Made by a program: the position numbers and the translations under genes. A stretch of DNA of 64,000 bases. Origin: Vreelandella sedimenti. GTDB taxonomy: Bacteria; Pseudomonadota; Gammaproteobacteria; Pseudomonadales; Halomonadaceae. Each line of letters starts with the position of its first letter. Position 1 is the stretch's first letter. Positions 35,646 to 44,854 of the stretch are shown here, piece by piece. The notes beneath the pieces are model-generated. The model did not search any database and was not told the origin of the DNA. It was given only the letters and a program-made list of their open reading frames with translations. Location: assembly GCF_013416325.1 (NCBI RefSeq), contig NZ_JACCGK010000006.1, positions 124,001-188,000 of the forward strand, read 5' to 3'.

Positions 35646-37856
35646 TTAGAACTCGTAGGTGGCCGAGATCCAGAAACTGCGGCCATCTAACGCCACGCCA
35701 TCAGTAGAGCGGCCAGTTTGGGTGAAGTTGTAAGCACGCAGGGTTTCACCGTTATGCTCAAAGGTATCTGAACTGGTGAAGTCCTTATCGAACAAGTTAT
35801 AAATCGTGCCGGTTAGACGTACGTTGTCAGAAACTCGGTAGGAACTGCGTAGATTAAACAGCTCATAGCCATCCAACTTGTTACCTAACTGCTCATAAAG
35901 CGATAGAGACTCACCTGATGTAGGTAGACCTGCAGCGAAGCGCTCACGTGAAGAGTAGTATTCGCCCTCAAGGGTAGTACTCCAACGCTCATTAATGGCC
36001 CATGTTAAATCGGCGGTGAGTTTGTGGTCAGGTGTGTTGGTTAGCACCATTCCCTCATTATCGCCTGAGGTAATTTCAGAGTCCGTAAAGGTATAACCGC
36101 CGCTAATGCGCCAAGCAGGTGCAATTTGATAGTTTGCAGTTAGCTCTATACCACGCGTTTCAGCTTCATCAATATTAGTTAGCTGGCCAAAGCTTTCTTG
36201 CTGTGTAAAGTTACCCACGCTCAGGCAGTTTGCCAATCCTGAATTAGGGGTATCACCATTACTATCGGTAAACTGACAGTTAGGTAGATCGTTAGCGCTA
36301 GCAATACGGTCAGTAAAGAGATTGTAGAAGACCGTCGCCCCCGCTGAAAAACTGCCCTGGTTATCATAGATAGCACCAATTTCATAGTTGGTGCTTTTTT
36401 CTGGTTCAAGGTCCGGTGAACCAATATTAACCGTAGTGCCTTGGCCCCCAAAGCCATTAATGCCATCGTGCAGGTCGTTTAGCGAAGGTGTTTTGTAACC
36501 CCGGCTCACGCCGCCTTTTAACGTCCAGTTAGGCGTTGTGTTCCAGACGAGATAACCACGCGGGCTAAAGTTACCGCCGAAGGCGTCGTGATGTTCATAG
36601 CGGCCGCCTAGAGTTAGCGCTAAATCGTCACGAAGCAGCCACTCATCCTCGGCAAATAATGCCCAGCTGTTTTGTTGAAAGGTCTCGTTGCCAGCAATCG
36701 CATCTTCTAACTCGGCATCTATATATTGTCCGCCAATCGTGGCCATATGATCACCTAGAGGCGCGACAAACTTGGTATCGACGATAATATCGCGGTTCTC
36801 AAGAATACGATCTTCGCCACCTTGGGCTTCATAGCCATAATCAGGTGCGCTGCCTGCTGGAAGAGTGCGGCCTAAGGTTTCAGTGGTGCTGTGAGTGATG
36901 CTGCTTTCCCAAGTGCCCTGCGCATAGTGCCCAGCGTGGCCCACCGCAAGTTGATCACGGTTAAAGCGAAGCTCATCTTTATAGCCGTTAAAGGTACCAG
37001 GTGAAGGATTCCCGCTTCGGTCAGTGCCGTCCTGAGTGCCTAGACGGTTATCGTCGTTGGAGTAGCTTTGGCGTGAGCGCTCAGCATCAACCCATAGTTC
37101 ATTATTGTCATCTGGCGTAAGGTTTAGGCGGCCACCGATTGAGTAAATGCGCGCTTCAGAAGGGCGTGGGTCACGCCCAGCGCTATCTTCGATTATGCGT
37201 TCGGAGCTGTCTCGGTCGTATAGGCGGCCACGTAGCTGTAAACCGAGGGTATCTTCGATTAATGGGCCAGAAGTGTAGAGGTTAATGGCTGAGCTATTAC
37301 CTGCATCACTATCTTCTTGGAACGTGTTTTCGACCGACACCGAGCCAGCCCAATCCTTGCCTACGCGACGAGTGATAATATTGATAACCCCGCCCATAGC
37401 GTCGGACCCGTAGAGCGTCGACATTGGTCCGCGAATTACCTCAATGCGCTCAATAGCGGAAAGTGGTGGCATAAAGCCGGTTGAGGTTTCACCAAACCCA
37501 TTTGGTGTGACGCTGCCTGAGGTGTTTTGGCGGCGTCCGTCGATCAAGATCAGCGTGTACTCGCTGGGCATGCCGCGAATGGAAATATTTAATCCACCCG
37601 TTTTACCTGTGCCAGAGCGAACATCAACGCCAGGAACATTGGCAATTGCTTCGGCAATGTTGGAAAACTGCTTTAGCTCCAATTCTTCACGGGATACCAC
37701 TGAAATGCTGGCGGGTGCATTTTTCAGCGTTTGCTCATAACCGGCAGCAGTGACCACCATATTATCCATTTGGGTACTTTCTTGCGCATAAGCACCTGAA
37801 GAGAAAGCGGCTAGTGCAATGGCACTGGTTAAAGTGCGACGAGTAAAGTCTTGCAT
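35646..37856 (-). CDS. TonB-dependent siderophore receptor (second paralogue)
   Basis: A 736-residue outer-membrane receptor of the FepA/CirA type. It has a signal peptide ending SGAYAQ, a TonB box MDNMVVTAA near residue 31, a plug with IRGMPSEYTLILIDGRR and RGPMSTLYGSDAMGGVINIITRR, and a barrel ending in Phe (FWISATYEF). Two Cys in the barrel (NCQF and NCLSV) suggest an extracellular disulfide loop. A strong Fur-like box lies upstream, and the divergent genes form a ferric-siderophore ABC importer, so iron uptake is the clear role. It shares most plug motifs with the first receptor, suggesting a duplication with diverged barrels. Confidence 0.95.
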   Translation of the reverse strand: MQDFTRRTLTSAIALAAFSSGAYAQESTQMDNMVVTAAGYEQTLKNAPASISVVSREELELKQFSNIAEAIANVPGVDVRSGTGKTGGLNISIRGMPSEYTLILIDGRRQNTSGSVTPNGFGETSTGFMPPLSAIERIEVIRGPMSTLYGSDAMGGVINIITRRVGKDWAGSVSVENTFQEDSDAGNSSAINLYTSGPLIEDTLGLQLRGRLYDRDSSERIIEDSAGRDPRPSEARIYSIGGRLNLTPDDNNELWVDAERSRQSYSNDDNRLGTQDGTDRSGNPSPGTFNGYKDELRFNRDQLAVGHAGHYAQGTWESSITHSTTETLGRTLPAGSAPDYGYEAQGGEDRILENRDIIVDTKFVAPLGDHMATIGGQYIDAELEDAIAGNETFQQNSWALFAEDEWLLRDDLALTLGGRYEHHDAFGGNFSPRGYLVWNTTPNWTLKGGVSRGYKTPSLNDLHDGINGFGGQGTTVNIGSPDLEPEKSTNYEIGAIYDNQGSFSAGATVFYNLFTDRIASANDLPNCQFTDSNGDTPNSGLANCLSVGNFTQQESFGQLTNIDEAETRGIELTANYQIAPAWRISGGYTFTDSEITSGDNEGMVLTNTPDHKLTADLTWAINERWSTTLEGEYYSSRERFAAGLPTSGESLSLYEQLGNKLDGYELFNLRSSYRVSDNVRLTGTIYNLFDKDFTSSDTFEHNGETLRAYNFTQTGRSTDGVALDGRSFWISATYEF

Positions 37857-37884
37857 GGGGGCTCCTTGGTAATACGATTCTCTT

Positions 37885-37903
37885 GCTAATGATATTTATT
37901 ATC
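37885..37903. promoter_or_regulatory. Fur box upstream of the second TonB receptor
   Basis: Matches the 19-base Fur consensus (GATAATGATAATCATTATC) at 16 of 19 positions, 29 bases before the receptor ATG on the minus strand. Confidence 0.8.
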
Positions 37904-38049
37904 AAATAGGGGTGTGAGTCTAAAAAGAAAAGTTCCTATTTGCGATGCAAAATTTAGGAACGTTCCGTTGCTTAAAATGAAACCTTTAGTCCCTCAAAAC
38001 GTTGCGTTAAATGGAACGCTCTATTCGCTCAAATAATAGTGCAAGTGCT

Positions 38050-38070
38050 TTTGAGAATCGTTACTATCTT
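38050..38070. promoter_or_regulatory. Fur-like site before the siderophore importer
   Basis: A TTGAGAATCGTTACTATC stretch resembles the TGAGAAT-N-ATTCTCA form of the Fur box, with a better left half than right half. It is 30 bases before the binding-protein gene. Confidence 0.5.
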
Positions 38071-38099
38071 TTTCTGTCTTCTTTGTTCGAGAGAAATCA

Positions 38100-39071
38100 A
38101 TGCTGGCTCAAATCACATCGTTAGCTTTCGCCCGACCCAAGCGCGGGCGTCTGAGCATGGCTGCCGCGTTATTCAATGTGTTATTCATCAGTGCATTGGG
38201 CGTGTCTGCCGCGCACGCGCGAACGCTGGAAACGGCGTTTGGCGACGTAGAGATTGAAGGAACCCCCGAGCGGGTGGTGACGCTTTACGAAGGCGCACTG
38301 GATGCTGCCGTGGCAGCGGGTGTGAAACCGCTAGGCGCGGTTACCTCCCGCGGTGGCGACAATGTCGCCCGTTATATAGAGGCGCATCTGGGAGATGACC
38401 GCCCCGCGATTATGGGCGTGGTGCGCGAGATTAATATTGAAGCCGTGCTGGCGCAGCAGCCGGACCTGATTCTGGCGCCTGCGCAACTGGCTGATGAGCA
38501 GTATCAGTTGCTTTCCCGCATTGCGCCCACGGTGGTGCCACCCACTCAGCCGCTGGCGCCTGATAACTGGAAAGCCGAAGCGCGCCTTTATGGCGAAGCG
38601 CTTAATCGTCAGGCCGCAATAGATGACGCCATTGCAGCCGTGGAACAGCGTGCCGCTGAGGTTAGTCAAACAGTGGACGAAGCCGGTGTAGCGGGTAGTA
38701 CTTTTCTCATTCGCTGGATGCCCGGCGGCCCCATGGTGATGTCGGAAAACCTTTTTTCTGCAGGTTTGTTAGCTCAAGCGGGTCTGGATGTTCAGGACGC
38801 TGGCCTAGTGGGCGAGCGCGGCGTACATAGCGATGTGCTCAGCCTGGAAAACCTTTCCCAAGTGGACGGCGACTGGCTATTCCTGGCAACGCTCAACGAA
38901 GATGGTCAAGCGGCGTTGGAGTCGGCGAAGCAGAGCAGCGCCTTTACGCGCTTAAACGTGGTGCAGCAAGAGCGCGTCGTCCCTGTGGATGGCCAGCTCT
39001 GGACAAGCGCCAACGGCCCACTGGCCGCACAAGCCATTCTTGATGAGATTGAGGCTGCGCTGTTGCCGTGA
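38100..39071 (+). CDS. Iron-siderophore ABC transporter, periplasmic binding protein
   Basis: A 323-residue FecB/FhuD-type binding protein that should deliver ferric siderophore from the TonB receptors to the permeases. A hydrophobic signal sequence runs to about residue 40 (GVSAAHA). The mature part has the TPERVVTLYEGALDAAVAAGV start, the INIEAVLAQQPDLILAP segment and the late EQERVVPVDGQLW-like strand of the TroA-like fold. An internal ATG 19 codons in would also leave a complete signal peptide. Its stop overlaps the GTG start of the first permease (GTGA). Confidence 0.92.
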   Translation: MLAQITSLAFARPKRGRLSMAAALFNVLFISALGVSAAHARTLETAFGDVEIEGTPERVVTLYEGALDAAVAAGVKPLGAVTSRGGDNVARYIEAHLGDDRPAIMGVVREINIEAVLAQQPDLILAPAQLADEQYQLLSRIAPTVVPPTQPLAPDNWKAEARLYGEALNRQAAIDDAIAAVEQRAAEVSQTVDEAGVAGSTFLIRWMPGGPMVMSENLFSAGLLAQAGLDVQDAGLVGERGVHSDVLSLENLSQVDGDWLFLATLNEDGQAALESAKQSSAFTRLNVVQQERVVPVDGQLWTSANGPLAAQAILDEIEAALLP

Positions 39072-40093
39072 GGGTTTCACATTTTGCAACCTTAGCCATT
39101 AACAGAGCTAACCCGCACACGTTAATGCTGCTCCTGCTCACCGCCCTTGTGGCGGTGAGCCTCGTTAGCCTGCTGATCGGCGCGGGCAGTGTTGGCCCCG
39201 GTAGAGCCATAGCGCTCTTAAGCGGCGCCCAAGACAGTGAAGCACACTTTATTGTATGGGAACTGCGCGCACCGCGTACGTTAATCGGCATTGTGGTGGG
39301 TATGGCGTTAGGCGTGGCGGGTGCGCTGTTACAAGCGGTGGCGCGTAACCCGCTGGCTGAGCCAGGCTTATTAGGGGTGAGCGCAGGCGCGGCCTTTGCC
39401 GTGGCGCTGGCCTTGGTGCTGGGGGCCAGTGCGGCCACGCTGCGCATTTCTGTTGCCCAACTGGGCGCCTTGATGGGCTGCGTGTGCGTATTGAGCGTGG
39501 CGCGCTTTCGGGGTGTGGGTAACGACCCTATACGGCTAGTGCTTGCGGGCGCTGCGTTTTCGGGGCTGCTGGCGTCACTCACCTCGTTGATACTGCTTTA
39601 TGACCAGCGCGCCGCTGATGAAATTCGGTTCTGGGTCATTGGCAGTTTGGCTGGTCGCCGCTTGGATGATCTGCTTTCGGTGCTGCCCAGTATGCTGGTC
39701 GCTTCCATTATCGTATTACTGATCGCCCGGCCGTTAGCCGCGTTAGCACTGGGGGAGCGGGTTGCTTCGGGGTTGGGTCACCACCCCAACCTTATTCGTT
39801 GGTTGGTGGTCGCCTGTGTGGCGCTTTTGGTCGGTGCGGCTACCGCTATTGCAGGGCCCATCGCGTTCGTTGGGCTGGTCGTGCCGTTTGTTGCGCGCGC
39901 ATTTGCCGGGCCGGATATTCGTCGCACGCTATGGTTCTGCCTTCCCATTGGCCCTTTGATGGTGTTGTCGGCGGATATTGTGTCTCGTGTCGTTGTTGCC
40001 CCTTCAGAACTGCCGCTGGGCGTGCTCACCGCGCTATGCGGTGCGCCCGTGCTTATAGCGGTAGTGCGTGCACGCCGTTTACCGATGCTATGA
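39068..40093 (+). CDS. FecCD-family siderophore permease, subunit 1
   Basis: A 341-residue inner-membrane protein with nine or ten hydrophobic segments. Family marks include ELRAPRTLIGIVVGMALGVAGALLQ near residue 60, NPLAEPGLLGVSAGAA, and the cytoplasmic coupling block GPIAFVGLVVPFVAR near residue 260. The GTG start overlaps the binding-protein stop, and its TGA overlaps the next start. It works as a dimer with the second permease. Confidence 0.93.
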   Translation: MRVSHFATLAINRANPHTLMLLLLTALVAVSLVSLLIGAGSVGPGRAIALLSGAQDSEAHFIVWELRAPRTLIGIVVGMALGVAGALLQAVARNPLAEPGLLGVSAGAAFAVALALVLGASAATLRISVAQLGALMGCVCVLSVARFRGVGNDPIRLVLAGAAFSGLLASLTSLILLYDQRAADEIRFWVIGSLAGRRLDDLLSVLPSMLVASIIVLLIARPLAALALGERVASGLGHHPNLIRWLVVACVALLVGAATAIAGPIAFVGLVVPFVARAFAGPDIRRTLWFCLPIGPLMVLSADIVSRVVVAPSELPLGVLTALCGAPVLIAVVRARRLPML

Positions 40094-41217
40094 GTGGAAC
40101 AATGAAACCTACCCCAGTCCGCTCATCAGTCCTGAATGCCGCTTCTGCGCGACCGAATCGTATCCCCATTGCGCCACCCCAAGGCTATTGGCGCTTAGCC
40201 TGGCGAAGCCGCCATGGCGACCAGAGTGTGCTGCTGGAGCGGCGTGCGGTAACGGTCAATGTAGGCTTGTTGGGCGCATTTCTGCTTGCCAGCGTGCTCT
40301 ACCTGAGCCTGGGTAGCGTCAACGTCGCCCCGATGGCGGTATTGCACGCGCTGTTTGGCAAGGCGGATGTAATGGCGAACTTCGTGGTGCAGGAGCTACG
40401 CCTGCCGCGGTTAGCCGCCGCCGCATGCACCGGTGCGGCCTTTGCCCTGGCTGGCATTTTGATGCAAACATTAGCGCGCAATCGCCTGGCGACCCCCGGT
40501 ATTATCGGTATTGATAATGGCGCGACGGCGTTTGCGGTGGCCTCTATTGTGGGCATCGGCGTTTCCATTGCGCCCCCCGCCATGGCATTAGCGGGGGCGA
40601 CCACCGCCGCGGTACTCACGTTTGGTTTGGCGGCAGGCAGCGGTACCCAAGGCTACCGCTTTATCGTCGCGGGCATTGGCGTTGGCGCGGTGTTTGGTGC
40701 CGTCACTCAACTGCTACTCGCTCGCGTGGCGATCGACACCGCCAATGCCGCCTACCCCTGGACCGTAGGTTCGCTCAATGCCCGTCCCAGCGGCGCGCTG
40801 CAGTTGCTAATTCTTGGGTTAGTGCTAGGTTTGATCACTGCGCTGATGTTAGCTCGTTCGCTTACGCTGCTGCGTTTTAAGGATGCCACTGCCAGCGGGT
40901 TAGGGATCAATGTTAAACGCCGCCGATTAGAAGTGTTGCTGCTTTCGGTTGCGCTGACCGGTCTGGCCGTTGCCGTGGCAGGGCCTGTCGGTATGGTGGG
41001 GTTGATTGGCCCAGAGATTGCCCGCTCGCTGTCGAGTTCACGCGGTGTGCCTATTACGGCGGCAGCGCTGGCAGGGGCTTTAGTGATGGTGCTGGCTGAC
41101 CTGGCCGGGCGCACACTGCTGGCGCCAATTGAGATTCCCGTCGGTATTGTCACGGCCGTGGTCGGCGGGCCGTGGTTACTTTGGATTTTAATGCGCCCGC
41201 AACGGAGCTTTACATGA
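40090..41217 (+). CDS. FecCD-family siderophore permease, subunit 2
   Basis: A 375-residue permease if started at the ATG at 40090, which overlaps the preceding stop (ATGA); the open frame continues upstream but is inside the previous gene. It has QELRLPRLAAAACTGAAFALAG, the NRLATPGIIGIDNGA block and GPVGMVGLIGPEIARSL near residue 300. The roughly 45 residues before the first membrane segment are longer than usual and Arg/Pro-rich; the ATG at 40102 is an alternative start. Confidence 0.9.
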   Translation: MSGTMKPTPVRSSVLNAASARPNRIPIAPPQGYWRLAWRSRHGDQSVLLERRAVTVNVGLLGAFLLASVLYLSLGSVNVAPMAVLHALFGKADVMANFVVQELRLPRLAAAACTGAAFALAGILMQTLARNRLATPGIIGIDNGATAFAVASIVGIGVSIAPPAMALAGATTAAVLTFGLAAGSGTQGYRFIVAGIGVGAVFGAVTQLLLARVAIDTANAAYPWTVGSLNARPSGALQLLILGLVLGLITALMLARSLTLLRFKDATASGLGINVKRRRLEVLLLSVALTGLAVAVAGPVGMVGLIGPEIARSLSSSRGVPITAAALAGALVMVLADLAGRTLLAPIEIPVGIVTAVVGGPWLLWILMRPQRSFT

Positions 41218-42029
41218 GCCAACCTTCCAACTCCGCGTTACCGTCACTGTCGACCCAATCACTCGGCATGAGCTATGGCGCCCGGCAGGTGATCAATGGC
41301 TTGGATATTGCTCTGCCCAGCGGCAAAGTGACCGCGATTGTGGGCCCCAATGGCTGCGGAAAATCGACGCTACTGGCCGGGCTTGCGCGCCTGCATAAAC
41401 CTGATAGCGGAACGGTGTTGCTGGACGGTGCCGATATTCAGCGCCTGCCCACTCGCCAGTTAGCGACTCAGCTGGCGCTGCTGCCCCAAGAGGCGGTGGC
41501 GCCGGAAGGCTTGACCGTGACCGAACTAATCCGCTTTGGCCGCCAGCCCCACCAGGGCTGGCTGCGCCAGTGGTCCCTGGAAGATCAGCGTGTGGTTCAG
41601 CATGCATTGGCAGCCGCAGGGCTTGAGCAGCTTGCGGACAGGTCAATTGATGCGCTTTCCGGCGGCCAGCGGCAGCGCGCCTGGATCGCCATGACCATCG
41701 CCCAACAAACCCCACTGCTGCTGTTGGACGAACCCACCTCGGCACTGGATCTAGGCCATCAGATTGAAGTGTTTGAGTTGGTCAAACACCTTGCTCACCA
41801 TGGCCGTACCGTCGTGATGGTGTTGCATGACCTCGCCAGTGCCTGCCGCTATGCCGACCATTTAATTGCTATGCGAGAAGGGCAGATTGTTGCGGAAGGG
41901 CCGCCCGCCACCGTGGTCACTCAAGATTTAGTACGCACGCTTTATCAAGTAGAGTGCACACTATTAACCGACCCCGATACCGGCAGCCCACTGCTTGCCA
42001 ATGTACGGCGCTCATCGGTGAGTGGCTAG
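41214..42029 (+). CDS. Siderophore ABC transporter, ATP-binding protein
   Basis: A 271-residue FecE/FhuC-type ATPase. It has Walker A GPNGCGKST near residue 44, Q-loop LLPQEAVAPEGLTV, signature LSGGQRQRAWIAM near residue 147, Walker B LLLLDEPTSALD and H-loop VLHDLASA. The start at 41214 is preceded by CGGAG and overlaps the permease stop (ATGA). It completes a four-gene importer in which every junction overlaps by four bases. Confidence 0.95.
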   Translation: MSQPSNSALPSLSTQSLGMSYGARQVINGLDIALPSGKVTAIVGPNGCGKSTLLAGLARLHKPDSGTVLLDGADIQRLPTRQLATQLALLPQEAVAPEGLTVTELIRFGRQPHQGWLRQWSLEDQRVVQHALAAAGLEQLADRSIDALSGGQRQRAWIAMTIAQQTPLLLLDEPTSALDLGHQIEVFELVKHLAHHGRTVVMVLHDLASACRYADHLIAMREGQIVAEGPPATVVTQDLVRTLYQVECTLLTDPDTGSPLLANVRRSSVSG

Positions 42030-42030
42030 C

Positions 42031-42177
42031 TTAGGTTCTGTCTGAAAACTGGCTGCGCTCGACCATACGGCGTTAAAAATCGGCTCAAAGTACTCATTTA
42101 CACCACGTAAACTCCGTCTTTTCGCCGATTTTTGCCTTGCCTGGCCTTCGCTCGCCGACTTTTCAGACAAAACCTAG
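42031..42177. repeat. Imperfect palindromic (MITE-like) intergenic element
   Basis: About 147 bp between the importer ATPase and the ABC exporter folds into one long hairpin. The outer 20-base arms (42031-42050 and 42158-42177) match at 17 of 20 bases, with the TCTGAAAA core conserved. Inside, AAAAATCGGC (42075-42084) pairs perfectly with GCCGATTTTT (42124-42133). It encodes nothing. The form is that of a small non-autonomous repeat; it may also act as a transcript-stabilising structure. Confidence 0.75.
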
Positions 42178-42206
42178 ACCTACAACAATCTTAGAAAGGT
42201 AACCTT

Positions 42207-44018
42207 GTGTCCTCTCCTGCACACAGTTTTCAAGCCTTGGTGCGCCTGCTGCGCTATGCCAAAGGCTATCGGCGGCGCATCATGGCGGCCACCGCCTGCT
42301 CCGTTATCAATAAGCTGTTCGATATTGCCCCCGAGATTTTGATTGGCGTCGCCATTGATGTGGTGGTGAATCAAGAGCAGAGCTTTGTGGCGAGTTTGGG
42401 GTTTGAAACGCCCCAGCAGCAGATCACCATGTTGGCGGTGCTGACGTTCGTTATCTGGGCGGGGGAGTCACTATTTGAGTACCTTTTTCAAATCCTATGG
42501 CGCAACTTAGCCCAACGTTTACAGGCAGATATGCGCCAGGATACCTACGAGCATGCCCAGCGGCTCGATATGGCGTTCTTTGAATCGAAAAGCTCCGGCC
42601 AGCTCGTGGCCACCATGAACGATGACGTCAATCAGCTAGAGCGTTTTCTGGACGGTGGTGCCAACGCCTTGATTCAAGTGGTTGTCACGGTAATAGCGGT
42701 GGGCGCGGTGTTCTTTGTGCTTTCACCGCTGATTGCGCTGTTGGCGTTTACCCCGATTCCTTTGATTATATGGGGCGCGTTCTTCTTCCAGCGCAAAGCG
42801 GGGCCGCTGTATAGCGATGTGCGTGAGAAGGTCGGTGATTTGGCCAGCCGGTTAACTAATAACCTAAGCGGCATCGCAACGATTAAAAGCTTTACCAGCG
42901 AAGACCGCGAAGCCGAGCGCCTACGCGAGGCCAGCGAAGCCTACGTAGAAGCCAATCGAAGAGCGATCAAGGTTAGCTCTGCGTTTATTCCAGTCATCCG
43001 CATGGCGATTTTGGCGGGCTTTCTCGCCACCTTCACCGTGGGCGGCATGATGGCGCTCAACGGCTCGCTGAATGTGGGTGCTTACGGCGTTTTGGTGTTT
43101 CTAACCCAGCGACTGCTCTGGCCACTCACCGGCCTGGCTCAGGTGATTGATCTATTCGAGCGGGCCATGGCCAGCACGCGGCGCATTCTAGACCTGCTCG
43201 AAGTGCCGATTACGGTCAAAGATGACAGCACCACATCGCTTACCCAGCCAGTACGCGGCGAAGTAACGATTGATAATGTGAGTTTTCACTACGCTACTAG
43301 CCTTGTCGGGGTCGATGGCATTCACCTGCACGTGCCTGCGGGTAATACCTTAGCGCTGGTAGGGGCGACCGGCTCGGGGAAATCCACCCTAATCAAACTG
43401 CTGCTGAGGTTTTACGACCCGGAAAGCGGGCGCGTACTGATCGACGGACAACCGATTACCAACGTCAGTATGAACTCGCTACGCCAGTCGATTGGCTTGG
43501 TCAGCCAGGATGTTTATCTATTTGAAGGCAGCATTCGCGACAATATCGCCTACGGTAAGCCCGATGCCGAGGAAGCGGCGATTATCGACGCCGCCAAAAC
43601 CGCCGAGGCGTGGAGCTTTATCGAAACGCTGCCCCAAGGGTTGGATACGCCGGTAGGGGAGCGGGGCGTGCGGCTTTCCGGCGGCCAACGCCAGCGGCTT
43701 TCTTTAGCGCGGGCGCTACTTAAAGACCCGCCTATTTTGGTGCTGGATGAAGCCACCAGCGCAGTGGACAACGAAACTGAAGCGGCCATTCAGCGTTCGC
43801 TCAAGCGTATTGCCCATGGTCGCACGGTGATTATGATTGCTCATCGGCTTTCGACCATCGTGCATGCCGATGAGATAGTAGTGATCGAGAAAGGCCAGGT
43901 GGCCGAGCGGGGCACCCATTCCAGCCTCTTGGTAGCTAACGGCCACTACACCGCCCAGTGGCGGGTACAGACCGGCGAAGCCCAAGCGGGGGATGTGGAA
44001 GCAGTTAGTAGCCTTTAA
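42207..44018 (+). CDS. ABC exporter, fused membrane and ATPase domains
   Basis: A 603-residue half-transporter of the MsbA/siderophore-exporter type. Six transmembrane helices lie in the first 320 residues. The ATPase then has Walker A VGATGSGKST near residue 392, signature VRLSGGQRQRLSLARAL near residue 490, Walker B ILVLDEATSAVD and H-loop AHRLST. The GTG start at 42207 is preceded by AAAGG. Its position after the siderophore importer suggests export of a siderophore or processing of imported chelate, but multidrug or lipid export cannot be excluded. It lacks an obvious homodimer-independent second ATPase, so it should act as a dimer. Confidence 0.92.
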   Translation: MSSPAHSFQALVRLLRYAKGYRRRIMAATACSVINKLFDIAPEILIGVAIDVVVNQEQSFVASLGFETPQQQITMLAVLTFVIWAGESLFEYLFQILWRNLAQRLQADMRQDTYEHAQRLDMAFFESKSSGQLVATMNDDVNQLERFLDGGANALIQVVVTVIAVGAVFFVLSPLIALLAFTPIPLIIWGAFFFQRKAGPLYSDVREKVGDLASRLTNNLSGIATIKSFTSEDREAERLREASEAYVEANRRAIKVSSAFIPVIRMAILAGFLATFTVGGMMALNGSLNVGAYGVLVFLTQRLLWPLTGLAQVIDLFERAMASTRRILDLLEVPITVKDDSTTSLTQPVRGEVTIDNVSFHYATSLVGVDGIHLHVPAGNTLALVGATGSGKSTLIKLLLRFYDPESGRVLIDGQPITNVSMNSLRQSIGLVSQDVYLFEGSIRDNIAYGKPDAEEAAIIDAAKTAEAWSFIETLPQGLDTPVGERGVRLSGGQRQRLSLARALLKDPPILVLDEATSAVDNETEAAIQRSLKRIAHGRTVIMIAHRLSTIVHADEIVVIEKGQVAERGTHSSLLVANGHYTAQWRVQTGEAQAGDVEAVSSL

Positions 44019-44032
44019 CGACTACCGATTAA

Positions 44033-44626
44033 CTATTGCCTATTAACCAGGAGCGCATTGAGGGTGACGGGCACATGCTCGTCAATCTCCTGGTAGCCCA
44101 GTAACGACATCACGGTGCGCACCGTGGTGTTGGCCATCAGCGCTCGACCGTCCATCGCCATCGGCTCGGCGTGGGTCACGCGTATCTCATTCAGGCCTTC
44201 GCGGGTAAACCGCAGCGGCACGGATTCCTGTTGGTTAACCATGTCTGATTGAACGCTAAAAGTCAGCGTCTCCACCAGTGATTCGCCAATATCCAAACCG
44301 TCCAACCGCTCTGGTGGCATTTGCGCCTCTAGCGTCACCAAGGTGGTGTTCGCCAGCAAACCTATCCACGGCGGCAGCTCACCAAAGCGTTCAAGTACAT
44401 CCGTTTGGCTGAGCTTTAACGGCAAGCGCAGGGTGCCATCGCTGGAGATATCACCCTGCAGATCGCGCACCTGGTGGTGATGAGTTTGCGGTGTTTCGCC
44501 GTTCAACTGAGTAATCGACGCCTGCACTCGCGACTGGCCAGGATCAAGCTGCCAGTCAGCGTGCACGGGCAGCGCCAACAGTAATGGGAATAGAGCAATC
44601 AATGCTTTCACAGCGCGTCTCCGCAT
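44033..44626 (-). CDS. YceI-family exported protein
   Basis: A 197-residue periplasmic protein. The signal peptide ends near residue 23 (ALPVHA-D). The mature start WQLDPGQSRVQASITQLNG and the long run of beta-strands fit the YceI-like lipocalin fold, which in known members binds isoprenoid lipids. The HHHQVRDLQGDIS segment and the LKLSQTDVLERFG helix are notable. The ligand and role are unknown. It is convergent with the ABC exporter and is the last core gene before the tRNA. Confidence 0.85.
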   Translation of the reverse strand: MRRRAVKALIALFPLLLALPVHADWQLDPGQSRVQASITQLNGETPQTHHHQVRDLQGDISSDGTLRLPLKLSQTDVLERFGELPPWIGLLANTTLVTLEAQMPPERLDGLDIGESLVETLTFSVQSDMVNQQESVPLRFTREGLNEIRVTHAEPMAMDGRALMANTTVRTVMSLLGYQEIDEHVPVTLNALLVNRQ

Positions 44627-44738
44627 AAAGAACTACTCACCAGACTGCCCAATCCACATAAAGTGCCGCAATGACATCAAGATAGCGCAAAGGGACTAGC
44701 CTCACCCGGCCACATTCGCTATGATATGCACGCTTTTC

Positions 44739-44811
<73 letters not shown>

Positions 44812-44815
<4 letters not shown>

Positions 44816-44830
44816 ATTAAATCAATTGGT
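44812..44830. repeat. Inverted repeat at the tRNA/island junction
   Basis: ACCAATT (44812-44818) and AATTGGT (44824-44830) form perfect 7-base arms around a 5-base spacer, starting inside the tRNA CCA end. It may be part of the integrase core site or a weak tRNA terminator. Confidence 0.45.
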
Positions 44831-44854
44831 TACAGAGATTAGAGCTTCTTTTTG

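Noticed and set aside
38944..39582. A 212-codon minus-strand open frame opposite the siderophore genes
   Set aside because: It is antisense to the binding protein and the first permease; its Ala/Thr/Pro-rich product is a codon-composition artefact.
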